NCBI RefSeq assembly: GCF_026239675.1 | Contig: NZ_JAPIVQ010000001.1 | Span: 1-64,000 of the forward strand | Source of the DNA: Pedobacter sp. PLR | Lineage (GTDB): Bacteria > Bacteroidota > Bacteroidia > Sphingobacteriales > Sphingobacteriaceae | DNA: 64,000 bases | Direction: 5' to 3' | In this document: positions 1 to 8,512 of the stretch, in pieces | Layout of the letters: every line of letters starts with the position of its first letter | Numbering within the stretch: the stretch's first letter is position 1 | Notes under the pieces: model-generated | Databases searched by the model: none | The model's input: the letters and a program-made list of their open reading frames with translations, nothing else | What the model was told of the DNA's origin: nothing | Translations under genes and position numbers: made by a program

Positions 1-343
1 ACAACCTTACATTAATAAAAATGAACAGACTCATATTAACAAGCCCAACTAAACGCTCCAGCAAATAATATTCTTGCGGTGTATCGTCAAATCTAATCAC
101 CAGCAGAATCAAATGTGCAATGAACAGAAATGATGATAAATACATGTTCCATTTGTCTTCACTTGAAAAAATACCAATGAAATAGAGCGTCAGGAATAAA
201 ACATTTAAAAACAAAATGTCTACTACAGCTCCCTCTACCAAAATGGGCATAACAAATACCATAAAAATCAGCATTACCAACAATGTGATAAAGCTGGTGT
301 CAGAGTGCCAATAATCCTTTACTTTATTAATGATGCGTTTCAT
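1..343 (-). CDS. Partial multi-pass membrane protein (N-terminal part)
   Basis: The reading frame opens with ATG at 343 and is still open at base 1, so only about 114 N-terminal residues are present. They form a short basic N-terminus (MKRIINKVKDYW) followed by three or four hydrophobic stretches, with an acidic loop (RFDDTPQEYY) before the last visible one. This resembles the N-terminal membrane part of a voltage-sensor-like or ion-channel protein of Bacteroidota, but no selectivity filter or cytoplasmic domain is in the window, so the family is not assignable. It is transcribed away from the rest of the window. Confidence 0.6.
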   Translation of the reverse strand, partial: MKRIINKVKDYWHSDTSFITLLVMLIFMVFVMPILVEGAVVDILFLNVLFLTLYFIGIFSSEDKWNMYLSSFLFIAHLILLVIRFDDTPQEYYLLERLVGLVNMSLFIFINVRL

Positions 344-530
344 CGGCAATATGGTTTAGATTAATTGAATCTTAATGAAGTTAAGGTAACTAACTGATAA
401 ACACAACTTAATAAATTTCACTTGCTTTCCCGGAACAACCAAAAGCATATAATACCATTAATTTCATACAATCATCTATAAAAGTGTTCGACATTTGCCC
501 CGGCAGGGATCACAGAGAATAGCATCAAAG

Positions 531-570
531 CTAAAAGAAAGCTTGCAAAGCAAATGATTGCAAGCTTTCT
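531..570 (-). terminator. Hairpin terminator downstream of the DJ-1-like relic
   Basis: A perfect 13-bp inverted repeat (AGAAAGCTTGCAA at 536-548 and its complement at 558-570) encloses a 9-nt loop. Read on the minus strand the hairpin is followed by a short U-tract (TTTTAG), which fits an intrinsic terminator for the relic at 624-839. The rest of 344-623 holds no recognisable gene. Confidence 0.5.
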
Positions 571-623
571 TGTTTTACCGAAAACTCAAAATTTCTAATG
601 AAACTCATGCTGGGTAATTGAAT

Positions 624-839
624 CTATTTTCCAGAAGTTTTATCTGCCAGCAGGCGAATCATCTCTTCTGCCAGTTTTCCGGTAGAAGCGGGATTTTGCC
701 CGGTAACTAAACGCTGGTCTGTCTGCACATTGCTCTGCCAGTTGGCAAGAGGTTTAAATATCCCGCCAGATCGCGGCACCGGAGATCGGCTTTCTGGAGA
801 AACGCAGTTTTCCGGACTAATTACGACTAATTTAATGCC
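624..839 (-). pseudogene. C-terminal relic of a DJ-1/PfpI (type 1 glutamine amidotransferase-like) gene
   Basis: Translation of the minus strand gives a tail containing NWQSNVQTDQRLVTGQNPAS followed by TGKLAEEMIRLLADK and a TAG stop at 624-626. The LVTGQNPAS motif and the helical tail are characteristic of the C-terminus of DJ-1/PfpI-superfamily proteins. The same frame is closed by a stop just upstream, at about 840, and there is no start codon, nucleophilic-elbow cysteine or glutamate region, so about two thirds of the protein are missing. The first ~20 residues before GGIFKPL do not obviously belong to the family. A terminator-like hairpin follows the relic. Confidence 0.6.
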
Positions 840-929
840 CTATAATAACATAGGGAAATAAAAGCTCTAAATAAAAAGGTCTACAACTATAGTTTCTATT
901 TCGAAGAATTGACCGTTTGTGCTTTAACA

Positions 930-3326
930 TTAATTTGCCCTGCTATTTTCTGCCTGCCCTGTTGCCTTATTTTTGTAAGTGCTGTTTTTCAGTTTACCGA
1001 AACTATAAGTGGCCATCAGCCGGAAATAGTTGTTGTTAAATGACCTGTCGAAAAATATATCGGTTTGCCCAACGCTATAATCTCCGGAGTTATTTGTTTT
1101 ATGAAAGATATCGTTTGCCAAAAACTTCAACTTCAATGCATCTTTAAAAAATTCTTTATCAACCCCTATTGTCACTGAAGACCTGCTTCGGTTTTGATAC
1201 AATCCTGAAGACCGCTCTCCAAGATACCAGGCCAACAGCTGTACCTTAAATAGGTTTTTCACCTTAAACGTGTTGCTGGAATATAAATACCATTGTGGCC
1301 TTGGCGCCAGGGATACAAAGGAGAACTGATCATCTATCATTTTGGTATAGCTCAGGTTTACTGTATTTATAGCCGTCCAGAATCCGATACCTGTAGAGAC
1401 AGAAAGTGCAGCGAAATAAGCATGACTCTTTTCCAGATTAAGGCCCTTTAAGACATAACTATTTGGCGTACTCCCCCTCAAAGCGGCGGAATTAAGCGGG
1501 TCATTCACATAATTATAACCGACCCTCAGGTCAATTTTCCGGTAATATGCGCCCAATTCAAAAGCATGGACTTTCTCCGGAATAAGGTTGGGATTTCCTT
1601 CTATGGTTGTAAAAGGATCCTGATAGATCACAAATGGATTTAAGGCCTGATACCTCGGCCTGGTGATCCTCGAAACGTAGGAAGCACTCAATTTAAGCCG
1701 CTCAGAAATCATCCTGCTGAGCATTAGGTTCGGAAAAAGATTAAAATAATTATCCCGGATCACTTGCCCCCCGCCCACACTCGTATTTAATGTGTAATTG
1801 GTCCATTCTCCCCTAAGGCCTAGTCCGAGGTTAATCTTGCCCATAATCAGGCCGCTGTAATTGAGATAGGCAGCCGGTATCTTCTCTCTGTATTCAAAAT
1901 CACTGGATAGGTTTTCATCCGGTCTAAAATCTCCCCCATTATCTGCGATCAGGAAACCGGTACCAGAGTTGGTATTCACATAGCTGAATTTAAGCCCTAG
2001 CTCCAGCTTTTCTCTGGCATTGAACACTTTGGCATAATCCGCCTGCGTACTGGAAATCAGAATCTTATGTTGAACATCATTTTTTAAGACCCTGAACGCA
2101 TCTGTTCCATCGATAAAACTTTGCTCATCAATGAGGTCATTAATGTCGGCATGGTAATCGGAATACTGACTTCCGACAAAAAACACCGAGCCCAGTGTAT
2201 CTAAAGACTGGTTGTAATTAAAAGTAAAGGAGTGATTTAGCCGGTGTTCGTTTTTCTTGATGTCGCTGGTATAAAAGCGCGTTCCTTCATTGGTTGTAAT
2301 GTTGTTCCTACTATCCTGACTCCCCCCCTGTTTTTCTAAATTCCCGCTATAGCCCAGAGAAAGGCTCTTGTTTTTATTGATACTATATTGAGCACCGAGC
2401 CCATAATTGGAGAGGTTACGAAGTTTGCGGTTCCAGTTCGTGGTTAACTCGGACCGCAAATAATCTTCTTCCGAGGGCCGGGTTCTGGTGGTATATAGCC
2501 GCTCCCTGTCCTTTCCTTGAAAAAGACCATAATTACCTACTACAGATAGCTTTTCTTTATTGTAATTGAAGTCAAACATGGTATTGGTATTCATTCCTGC
2601 AAATTCAGATGCCGTAACCTGCTGACTGACGGAGGCGAGCAGCCCTTCTCCAGCATTAGTTTTGGTAATGATATTGATGACCGCTTTTCCTTCTGCATCA
2701 TATTTTGAAGAGGGATTGGAAATGATCTCAATCTTCTCTATCTGCGAAGCGGGAATAGAAGACATCCGTTCAGCAGTGATGAGTCTGCCATTAAGGTAAA
2801 TCGTGGCTTCGCCTCTACCTGCCACAGAAATCTGCCCGTCAGTGATGATGACATTTGGAGCCCTGCTGAGGATTTCAGTTAAGGAACTGCTATTCGCAAG
2901 TATGGTATTGGCAACCTTCACCTCAAGGTTACCATTTGCCAAATGCCGCGTCAAAGGCACCTGAACACTGACCCGAACTTCATTCAATTGAACGTTACGT
3001 TGTTTAATCACAATAGTTCCCAAATCAATAGCTACCGTTCCGTTATACTTTACCCGGATCAGGGTATCGGCAAAAAGCAAGGAGGTTAATTTCAAAATCA
3101 CTTCTTTTTGATTGATCTCTGACAACTCAAAGCTGCCGTTCAGGAAGCTGATGCCCTTTTTAAAAGCAGGATCTGCAACAGCGGAAAGCAGTACATTCCC
3201 CATGAGGGGCTCATGATTGGAATCGGTTACCCTGCCAGAGATACTCTGGATATTTTGGGCTTTTAATTTTAGGGACTGGAAGAATAAAGTCAGGATACTG
3301 AGGAATGTGATCACCAGGATTTTCAT
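930..3326 (-). CDS. Outer membrane beta-barrel receptor (TonB-dependent receptor-like, OMP_b-brl_3 type)
   Basis: This is a 798-residue protein with a signal peptide (residues 1-23). A carboxypeptidase-regulatory-like beta-sandwich follows (about 30-110, SGRVTDSNHEPLMGNVLLS). Next is a plug-like region with the segment SRAPNVIITDGQISVAGRGE and PASQIEKIEIISNPSSKYDA (about 150-210). The rest is a long barrel of alternating aromatic and polar strands. In Bacteroidota this family imports unknown ligands or acts as a signalling outer-membrane protein, often beside a regulator. Here the membrane-anchored AraC gene (3456-4517) lies 129 bp upstream on the same strand. The C-terminus is unusually polar (KNKATGQAENSRAN) rather than ending in an aromatic residue. 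Substrate unknown. Confidence 0.85.
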   Translation of the reverse strand: MKILVITFLSILTLFFQSLKLKAQNIQSISGRVTDSNHEPLMGNVLLSAVADPAFKKGISFLNGSFELSEINQKEVILKLTSLLFADTLIRVKYNGTVAIDLGTIVIKQRNVQLNEVRVSVQVPLTRHLANGNLEVKVANTILANSSSLTEILSRAPNVIITDGQISVAGRGEATIYLNGRLITAERMSSIPASQIEKIEIISNPSSKYDAEGKAVINIITKTNAGEGLLASVSQQVTASEFAGMNTNTMFDFNYNKEKLSVVGNYGLFQGKDRERLYTTRTRPSEEDYLRSELTTNWNRKLRNLSNYGLGAQYSINKNKSLSLGYSGNLEKQGGSQDSRNNITTNEGTRFYTSDIKKNEHRLNHSFTFNYNQSLDTLGSVFFVGSQYSDYHADINDLIDEQSFIDGTDAFRVLKNDVQHKILISSTQADYAKVFNAREKLELGLKFSYVNTNSGTGFLIADNGGDFRPDENLSSDFEYREKIPAAYLNYSGLIMGKINLGLGLRGEWTNYTLNTSVGGGQVIRDNYFNLFPNLMLSRMISERLKLSASYVSRITRPRYQALNPFVIYQDPFTTIEGNPNLIPEKVHAFELGAYYRKIDLRVGYNYVNDPLNSAALRGSTPNSYVLKGLNLEKSHAYFAALSVSTGIGFWTAINTVNLSYTKMIDDQFSFVSLAPRPQWYLYSSNTFKVKNLFKVQLLAWYLGERSSGLYQNRSRSSVTIGVDKEFFKDALKLKFLANDIFHKTNNSGDYSVGQTDIFFDRSFNNNYFRLMATYSFGKLKNSTYKNKATGQAENSRAN

Positions 3327-3455
3327 TTGCGAATTGGATTTGGTTTTTCTTTTTCACAAAAATCAATAGTAAATTCCTGCAGCAGGTGCCGGAAACAGTA
3401 ATCAGGAGTACGGATTTATAAATTAACACAAAGAACCAGGTTCAGAAACCGGTAA

Positions 3456-4517
3456 TTACTTTTGTAAGGTATGCTGTTGATAACTCAAGGGCGTAGTCCC
3501 TTTCAGTTTCTTAAACGCAGCGAAGAAAGTAGACTTTGAGTTAAAACCCACCTCATAACCTATTGATTCCAACGTAAGCCGGTGATCCGTTGAGATGATC
3601 CTGCAAGCTTCATTGATCCTGAATTCATTGACAAAGGTTGTAAAATTTTTCCCAAGATTATCATTCAAAAACTGCGACAATTGATGACTGCTTACATTTA
3701 TCCCTTTCGATAAGTCACTTAATTTTAAATCCGGATTTCTGTAAACCGCCTGTTCTGTCATGACTCTTTCCAGTTTCCCCAGCAAAATTCCGACTTCTTC
3801 TTCATTCACTTTTTTGCCCGGGTATTTATTCGGACTGAGTAGAAAGAGGTCGTCGGTCTTCTTTCTAAACAAAAGCACAGAAATAATCAGGTATAAGATC
3901 AGGGAAAAACCAATTGCACCACTGATATAGGAAGTAAATGGTGCCCGGATCAGGCTTAGAAAAAAGGCAATGAAAATCACTACATTCCCGAAAAAGATCA
4001 CCAGTAACCAGGTTTCAGCAGGAGTCAACTGCTGCCCTTTGTTGAACATTTTTTTCAGGATTCCTTTAATCGCAAAGGTCGACATCACGATATAAATAAA
4101 CCATTGCAAATAAATAACCTTGCTAAAGTATTGGTTCCAGAGCCCTGAATAATTTTCATAAGGATAGCATACACCCGTCACAAGTATCGCCAGAGATAAC
4201 GAAGCCATCGTCCATTTCCAGGATTCAGGAATTAGCTCCAATCCCTTAACCGTGGACTTCAGAAAAAAATAAAGGAAAGGGCCAATAAAAAAGCAGGCGG
4301 AAAGACCAATCTGCAGATAAATCTTCGGCAGACTACCATCAAAATATATAAAAACTGATTTACCAATCCGCACACTCAGGACAAACAACAACGCGCCCAG
4401 GAAATAACTGCTCAGGTATTTTTTCCTGGTGAAAAAAGAAAAGTACAAGCTTAGAATAAGCCCGTTGAAAGCTCCCAGAGCACTAAAAAAAAACAAAAGT
4501 TCCTTACCGACGTTCAT
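3456..4517 (-). CDS. Membrane-anchored AraC family transcriptional regulator
   Basis: A 353-residue protein. Residues 1-220 carry about seven hydrophobic helices (for example LLFFFSALGAFNGLILSLYF near the start). Residues 250-350 form an AraC/XylS-type double helix-turn-helix, with LSDLSKGINVSSHQLSQFLN as the first and the signature SIGYEVGFNSKSTFFAAFKK in the second. This 7TM-AraC layout is common in Bacteroidota and implies a regulator tethered to the inner membrane that responds to an envelope signal. Its likely target is the receptor gene immediately downstream (930-3326). ATG at 4517 begins the first hydrophobic helix after four residues and is the natural start. Confidence 0.88.
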   Translation of the reverse strand: MNVGKELLFFFSALGAFNGLILSLYFSFFTRKKYLSSYFLGALLFVLSVRIGKSVFIYFDGSLPKIYLQIGLSACFFIGPFLYFFLKSTVKGLELIPESWKWTMASLSLAILVTGVCYPYENYSGLWNQYFSKVIYLQWFIYIVMSTFAIKGILKKMFNKGQQLTPAETWLLVIFFGNVVIFIAFFLSLIRAPFTSYISGAIGFSLILYLIISVLLFRKKTDDLFLLSPNKYPGKKVNEEEVGILLGKLERVMTEQAVYRNPDLKLSDLSKGINVSSHQLSQFLNDNLGKNFTTFVNEFRINEACRIISTDHRLTLESIGYEVGFNSKSTFFAAFKKLKGTTPLSYQQHTLQK

Positions 4518-4542
4518 AAAAGGGTTATAGGTGGTGGTAGCT

Positions 4543-4550
4543 CAAATGTA
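4543..4550 (-). promoter_or_regulatory. -7-like promoter element upstream of the membrane AraC gene
   Basis: The minus strand reads TACATTTG, an exact match to the Bacteroidota housekeeping -7 consensus TAnnTTTG, 25 bp ahead of the ATG at 4517. No good TTTG element lies 19-21 bp upstream of it, so the assignment is tentative. Confidence 0.3.
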
Positions 4551-4632
4551 CCTTTTTTTCAATTCAGCATTAGTAATAAATTGAGCGTTCTTTTTCTTAA
4601 ATTTTTTAAAAAATTGTATATTTATTGTATAA

Positions 4633-4791
4633 CAATTGCGATTAAAACGTCAGTTCGCAGACGTTCCACAAGGTCAGGTCCTAAACCCCTCCGAAACAGC
4701 CAAAGCAGTGTTAATTGATTTCCCCTCTGGTATTTATTCTACGACTGCCACACTTAATATGGACAATAGCTGGACATTACGCAGGGACTAG
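4633..4791 (+). pseudogene. Unidentified C-terminal gene relic in the intergenic region
   Basis: The 449-bp gap 4518-4966 contains a 52-codon open frame on the plus strand that begins right after a TAA (4630) and ends at TAG (4789-4791). It lacks a usable start codon. Its translation is strikingly protein-like (for example SETAKAVLIDFPSGIYSTTA and then TLNMDNSWTLRRD), unlike the AT-rich noise around it. It is probably the 3' end of a decayed gene. The family was not recognised. The remaining gap is AT-rich with no other feature seen. Confidence 0.35.
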
Positions 4792-4966
4792 ACTAAAATG
4801 TTACTTAATTATTTATTATTCATAATATAATTCAGATATAATAATTGTACTTTTATTATAATCAGGATAGTATTACCCAATTAAATTTCCTGCTTAAATC
4901 AACCTATTATAAAAGCAAAGGGGCTATGTTTTACATCTTTCAAAAACTTAGCCCTAAAAATTAGTT

Positions 4967-6406
4967 ATGAAAAAAATACACCCAGCTTATCCCGTAATAT
5001 CATCGATGCTTTTGATCTTCCTATTTAGTATGGTCTCTTGCAAGAAAGATAACAAGCCGATTCGGAAGCCAGGGCTTCCCCCTATTGTCAACCAAATTTC
5101 TATTGCTTCTATAAAGGCTTTAAGTACAGAACAATCTGTAAAAATTAAAGACGAGGGCGTAATAAGAGGCGTCGTTATCTCGGATGCCAGCTCAAAAAAT
5201 GTTGTTAACAACAAAACTTTGTTCCTACAGGAAGGCAGCGGCAAGAGCGGGATCATGGTAAAGCTTCAAGCGGATCATAAATTTAAATTAAATGACAGTC
5301 TGGAAATCAAAATTCTTGGGCAGACGGTAACCACACTGAATGAAACGGTTGTCTTGCAGGATTTAGCGAATAATTTAGTGAAAAAGCTGGGTGTCGGGAA
5401 AATTATCCCGCGTGAAACCAGTGTCAGAGAACTCGAAGCAAATAAAAAGGATTGGGAAGGTAGCTTAATACGCATCTCAGCCGGCAAACTTATTTCTGAT
5501 AACGGAAACTATTCGGGCAATATGAAAATCTCAGATGGAAAGGCTACCCTTGCCTCGTATATCATCGAAGATGCAGTATTTAATGGCCAGGGGCTGCCTC
5601 AGGATATCATGAGTATTGTGGGTATTGTACATTTAAATGGAAGTAAGCTGCAACTAGCGCCCCGAAATACCTCGGACATTCTTCCATTAAAATATATTAG
5701 AGATGAATTTACAACCTGGAGATACACAACCTGGACTTATAATTTAGTAATGGAGCGATACGCATTGCTTACTGAATTAGCAAACTGGTCTGGAGATACG
5801 AAGGATGGGACGATCAAACAGTTGGTAAATCCGGCAGATGCCGTTTTTACGAAATCGGGAAAGATTTATCCTTATCTACCAAAAGATTCCCTTGCCTCCA
5901 AACTACAGCTATATTCTAGTGATAAACTGAGTTTGAAAGGCCTGAAAGTTTTAAAAATCACATTTGCAGCGAGTAAAAGTACTGGTGATATCCGCTTCAT
6001 AGAGCAGAGTGTGGGTTATGAGGAAATTGCGATCAACGTGTTGCCATTTAATACCGGGACCGATGTAGTGAATATAGGAGTAGAAATACCAATAGAATCT
6101 ACAGGCGAACTCATTCCAGGAAAACTGGTCACGCCAAAAGGATTCGAGGACTACTATCGAGTTGCATTATTGACCCCTCCTATCAAAGAAACTGGTAAAT
6201 TTTATAACGCTATCTTTATTATCCCTTCCAACATGGAAGATCTAAAAGCAATGGGTATTACCTCAATAAACAGACAGAAATGGCTGGATAATCCTGCGAT
6301 AAGAATCATCAATCTCTCTTCAAGGAAAACAGCTGGTATCACCACTAGAAATCGAGATCGCTATATCCCGATATTAATTGATAAAGTGGAAATGGGCTTT
6401 CAATAA
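4967..6406 (+). CDS. DUF5689-containing lipoprotein
   Basis: A 479-residue protein with a lipoprotein signal peptide. The hydrophobic stretch ends in FSMVSCKKD, placing the lipidated cysteine at about residue 25. Residues 45-235 match the DUF5689 pattern of Bacteroidota: an IRGVVISDASSKNVVNNKTL type strand, FLQEGSGKSGIMVKL, and two OB-fold-like repeats ending in GIVHLNGSKLQLAPRNTSDI. The C-terminal half (240-479), with WRYTTWTYNL, has no family I recognise. DUF5689 proteins are surface or periplasmic lipoproteins, sometimes linked to nucleic-acid or nutrient binding. The function here is unknown and the gene stands alone. Confidence 0.75.
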   Translation: MKKIHPAYPVISSMLLIFLFSMVSCKKDNKPIRKPGLPPIVNQISIASIKALSTEQSVKIKDEGVIRGVVISDASSKNVVNNKTLFLQEGSGKSGIMVKLQADHKFKLNDSLEIKILGQTVTTLNETVVLQDLANNLVKKLGVGKIIPRETSVRELEANKKDWEGSLIRISAGKLISDNGNYSGNMKISDGKATLASYIIEDAVFNGQGLPQDIMSIVGIVHLNGSKLQLAPRNTSDILPLKYIRDEFTTWRYTTWTYNLVMERYALLTELANWSGDTKDGTIKQLVNPADAVFTKSGKIYPYLPKDSLASKLQLYSSDKLSLKGLKVLKITFAASKSTGDIRFIEQSVGYEEIAINVLPFNTGTDVVNIGVEIPIESTGELIPGKLVTPKGFEDYYRVALLTPPIKETGKFYNAIFIIPSNMEDLKAMGITSINRQKWLDNPAIRIINLSSRKTAGITTRNRDRYIPILIDKVEMGFQ

Positions 6407-6416
6407 AGCTATTTTT

Positions 6417-6455
6417 ACATTTGAACAGCGGTACAATTGACCGCTGCCCAAATGT
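6417..6455. terminator. Bidirectional hairpin between convergent genes
   Basis: A two-step stem lies between the stops of the DUF5689 lipoprotein gene (6406) and the AHSA1-like gene (6484). ACATTTG pairs with CAAATGT, and CAGCGGT pairs with ACCGCTG around a 7-nt loop. AT-rich flanks (TTTTT on the left, AAAAA on the right) fit a bidirectional terminator. Confidence 0.55.
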
Positions 6456-6483
6456 GATAAAAATGAAACCACTCAAGATTACT

Positions 6484-6927
6484 TTACAGCTCTGAGAGTC
6501 TTTTCACTACTTCCAGTCCCTTAGTAAAGCCCTTGTTCAGGTCCTCCGCCCATTCTTCTGCTATTTGGACAGAAGCTTTAAGTTTAGTAATCCCGTCTTC
6601 TTCCGAAAGATGGTATTCTTCAAGGGAACCGGCCCAGCTTTTCACTTTTTCACTGGTGGTATCTTCTTTCCCCTCAGCTATTTGTCCCAGGTGCTCAAAT
6701 ACGATTTCATAAGGTTCATTTTTGGTTTTAATGGTGCTAATCATACCATTGCCTTTTCGATCCACGAAGAGGGTTCTGCCTCCAACCTTCCAATCACTTT
6801 GTACGGCCGAACCGCCACCTGGGTTGAAAGCGTCAGTCCATTGGGAATAAGTAGTTTCGTTCCAAAGCGTGTCCCAAACTTTTTGAGCCGGTGCGTTGAT
6901 CTCTTTTGTGAACTGTAATGTTTTCAT
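6484..6927 (-). CDS. SRPBCC / AHSA1-like ligand-binding protein
   Basis: A 147-residue, full-length START-like (helix-grip) protein. It opens with the typical first strand and amphipathic helix (FTKEINAPAQKVWDTLWNE), followed by the family's WTDAFNPGGGS segment, W-K-V-G-G, and a C-terminal long helix (WAEDLNKGFTKGLEVVKRL). The family lines a hydrophobic cavity and includes Hsp90 co-chaperone-like AHSA1 domains, but bacterial members are mostly of unknown ligand. No signal peptide, so cytoplasmic. Monocistronic, convergent with the preceding lipoprotein gene. Confidence 0.8.
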   Translation of the reverse strand: MKTLQFTKEINAPAQKVWDTLWNETTYSQWTDAFNPGGGSAVQSDWKVGGRTLFVDRKGNGMISTIKTKNEPYEIVFEHLGQIAEGKEDTTSEKVKSWAGSLEEYHLSEEDGITKLKASVQIAEEWAEDLNKGFTKGLEVVKRLSEL

Positions 6928-7129
6928 AGAAATAATTTTTAAGGTAGCATAAAATAGGCGCAGAACTAATAATGAGTCATTTAAACAATTTCATCAGCGC
7001 AATGGTTTTATAAAAAAGTCTTTTAGTTGAAACCATATTGGCAGGAGGCCTAATTTAGATAAGGCGGGGTCCAGTGCTACATTAGTCTTGTATGCTGATT
7101 TTTTTTGAGGTATTTTTAATAGGTCTTAA

Positions 7130-7630
7130 ATGTCAAATGTTATGGAATTCGAACAATCAACCAGGGTTATTTACATGACGGGCGAAGGTGACCAGGTGTT
7201 CACTTTTATCAAGGATGTAAATGAGAAAAAAGGTTTGTGTATTCTTGATTTTGAGGATGTAGAAATTCCTGAAAATCAGCTGAAATTAAATACCTATTCG
7301 AATTTTAGCGTTCCACATGCCATGAGTAAAGATCACATCAAAGCGTATCACTATGACCAGTTGATTAACCTTATAGTAGCGTTTCTTAAGGATCATCATG
7401 CTGAAGAATACCTTAAAATTTATCGTGATGTGGATACAATTTATTTTGAAACTGTATTTCATTCACCTAAAACACCTGAAGAAAAGAAACTTTTCCAGGA
7501 AGTGGTTGATAAATTTAATAGAACCATAGGGCAGGTTAATAGCGCGGTTAAAAGTCGTTTTAACCAGAAGATTGAGGTTATTTTAAAATTCCCTTTTAGT
7601 ACCCATCATTTGCATTCCATTCGGGTATAG
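7130..7630 (+). CDS. Hypothetical cytoplasmic protein
   Basis: A 166-residue soluble protein with no signal peptide or membrane helix. The N-terminal half is beta-rich (TRVIYMTGEGDQVFTFIKDV). The C-terminal half is largely helical, with many charged residues (TPEEKKLFQEVVDKFNRTIG) and a histidine-bearing end (STHHLHSIRV). I do not recognise a family. A second in-frame ATG at 7142 could be the true start, because neither has a clear Shine-Dalgarno sequence. It converges on the isomerase gene with 50 bp between the stops. Confidence 0.55.
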   Translation: MSNVMEFEQSTRVIYMTGEGDQVFTFIKDVNEKKGLCILDFEDVEIPENQLKLNTYSNFSVPHAMSKDHIKAYHYDQLINLIVAFLKDHHAEEYLKIYRDVDTIYFETVFHSPKTPEEKKLFQEVVDKFNRTIGQVNSAVKSRFNQKIEVILKFPFSTHHLHSIRV

Positions 7631-7680
7631 ATAAGATCATTGGTCAAATCAATAGTTATACTACAAACCAGACAGCAGGT

Positions 7681-8496
7681 TTATTTGCCATATCTTTCTT
7701 TCAATAAGTGCATCATATATAAATTGATATCCCATTGATTGGCTACCGGCATCTTAGTAAAGGGTAAATGAACCATATATGGCGCAGGACCAAATTCAGT
7801 AGTAATGGTTATTTTATCTATTTTTTTATTTTGATAATCTTTGATAATTTCATCCCACCAGTTCAGGTGAGCCTCCAGTTCTGTTTTAAATTCAGGTAAG
7901 CGTGGGTCAATTACCTGTGCACTTTGCGAGCTTCCTACTCTGGAATGAATATGCCCAACTCGTTTACAGGCTACAGCAAGTGCTTCTTGTTGATCTTCGA
8001 GTAAACTTTCAGCTACGTTGCACCAATGAGAGAAATCTGCGGTTATCCTTAAATCTGGTAATTCCTTTAGAAACTGATGCGCTATATGCGAGGCAAATAA
8101 AGCTTTACCCCGGTGTGTTTCGTGACCAATAGGAATGCCGGTTTCCTTAGCAATTGCATCTGCGACAGCAAATAACGCCAGGTTCTGCTCAAAACTAAAA
8201 TAATCCTTTCCTGTCTGAGCATTGATTTTCAGTGGCTTAAATGATGACAGCAGGTATAAATGTTTTATATAATTGGCTTTATGCTCGTCAAAATCTTTTT
8301 CAAACGATTGATAGTATTGGCCAATCAAAAGCAAATTATTCTTTTCCAATGCTTTGGTCATTATATTTTGCTCATTTGGATCTTCTGGAGCAGGTGTCTC
8401 CACACCATCGTATCCTGCCAGTTTTACTTTTTGACAAAAATCATCCCAGTTAGTATTTTCAGAACCCCAGCGTGGACAATAGAATTGTATTTTCAT
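7681..8496 (-). CDS. Sugar phosphate isomerase/epimerase-like TIM-barrel protein
   Basis: 271 residues beginning MKIQFYCPRWGSENTNWDDF. The frame remains open to an ATG at 8598, but that extension would overlap the upstream dioxygenase gene, so the ATG at 8496 is chosen. The fold is the AP-endonuclease-2 (xylose isomerase-like) barrel: VKLAGYDGVETPAPED near the N-terminus, IPIGHETHRGKALF in the middle, the DLRITADFSHW segment with likely metal ligands, a GHIHSRVG turn and ITTEFGPAPYM at the end. The cytoplasmic enzyme probably isomerises or epimerises a keto-sugar or inositol derivative. It is 16 bp downstream of the PhyH gene and likely cotranscribed. Confidence 0.82.
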   Translation of the reverse strand: MKIQFYCPRWGSENTNWDDFCQKVKLAGYDGVETPAPEDPNEQNIMTKALEKNNLLLIGQYYQSFEKDFDEHKANYIKHLYLLSSFKPLKINAQTGKDYFSFEQNLALFAVADAIAKETGIPIGHETHRGKALFASHIAHQFLKELPDLRITADFSHWCNVAESLLEDQQEALAVACKRVGHIHSRVGSSQSAQVIDPRLPEFKTELEAHLNWWDEIIKDYQNKKIDKITITTEFGPAPYMVHLPFTKMPVANQWDINLYMMHLLKERYGK

Positions 8497-8512
8497 ATTT
8501 AAAATTGTAGTT

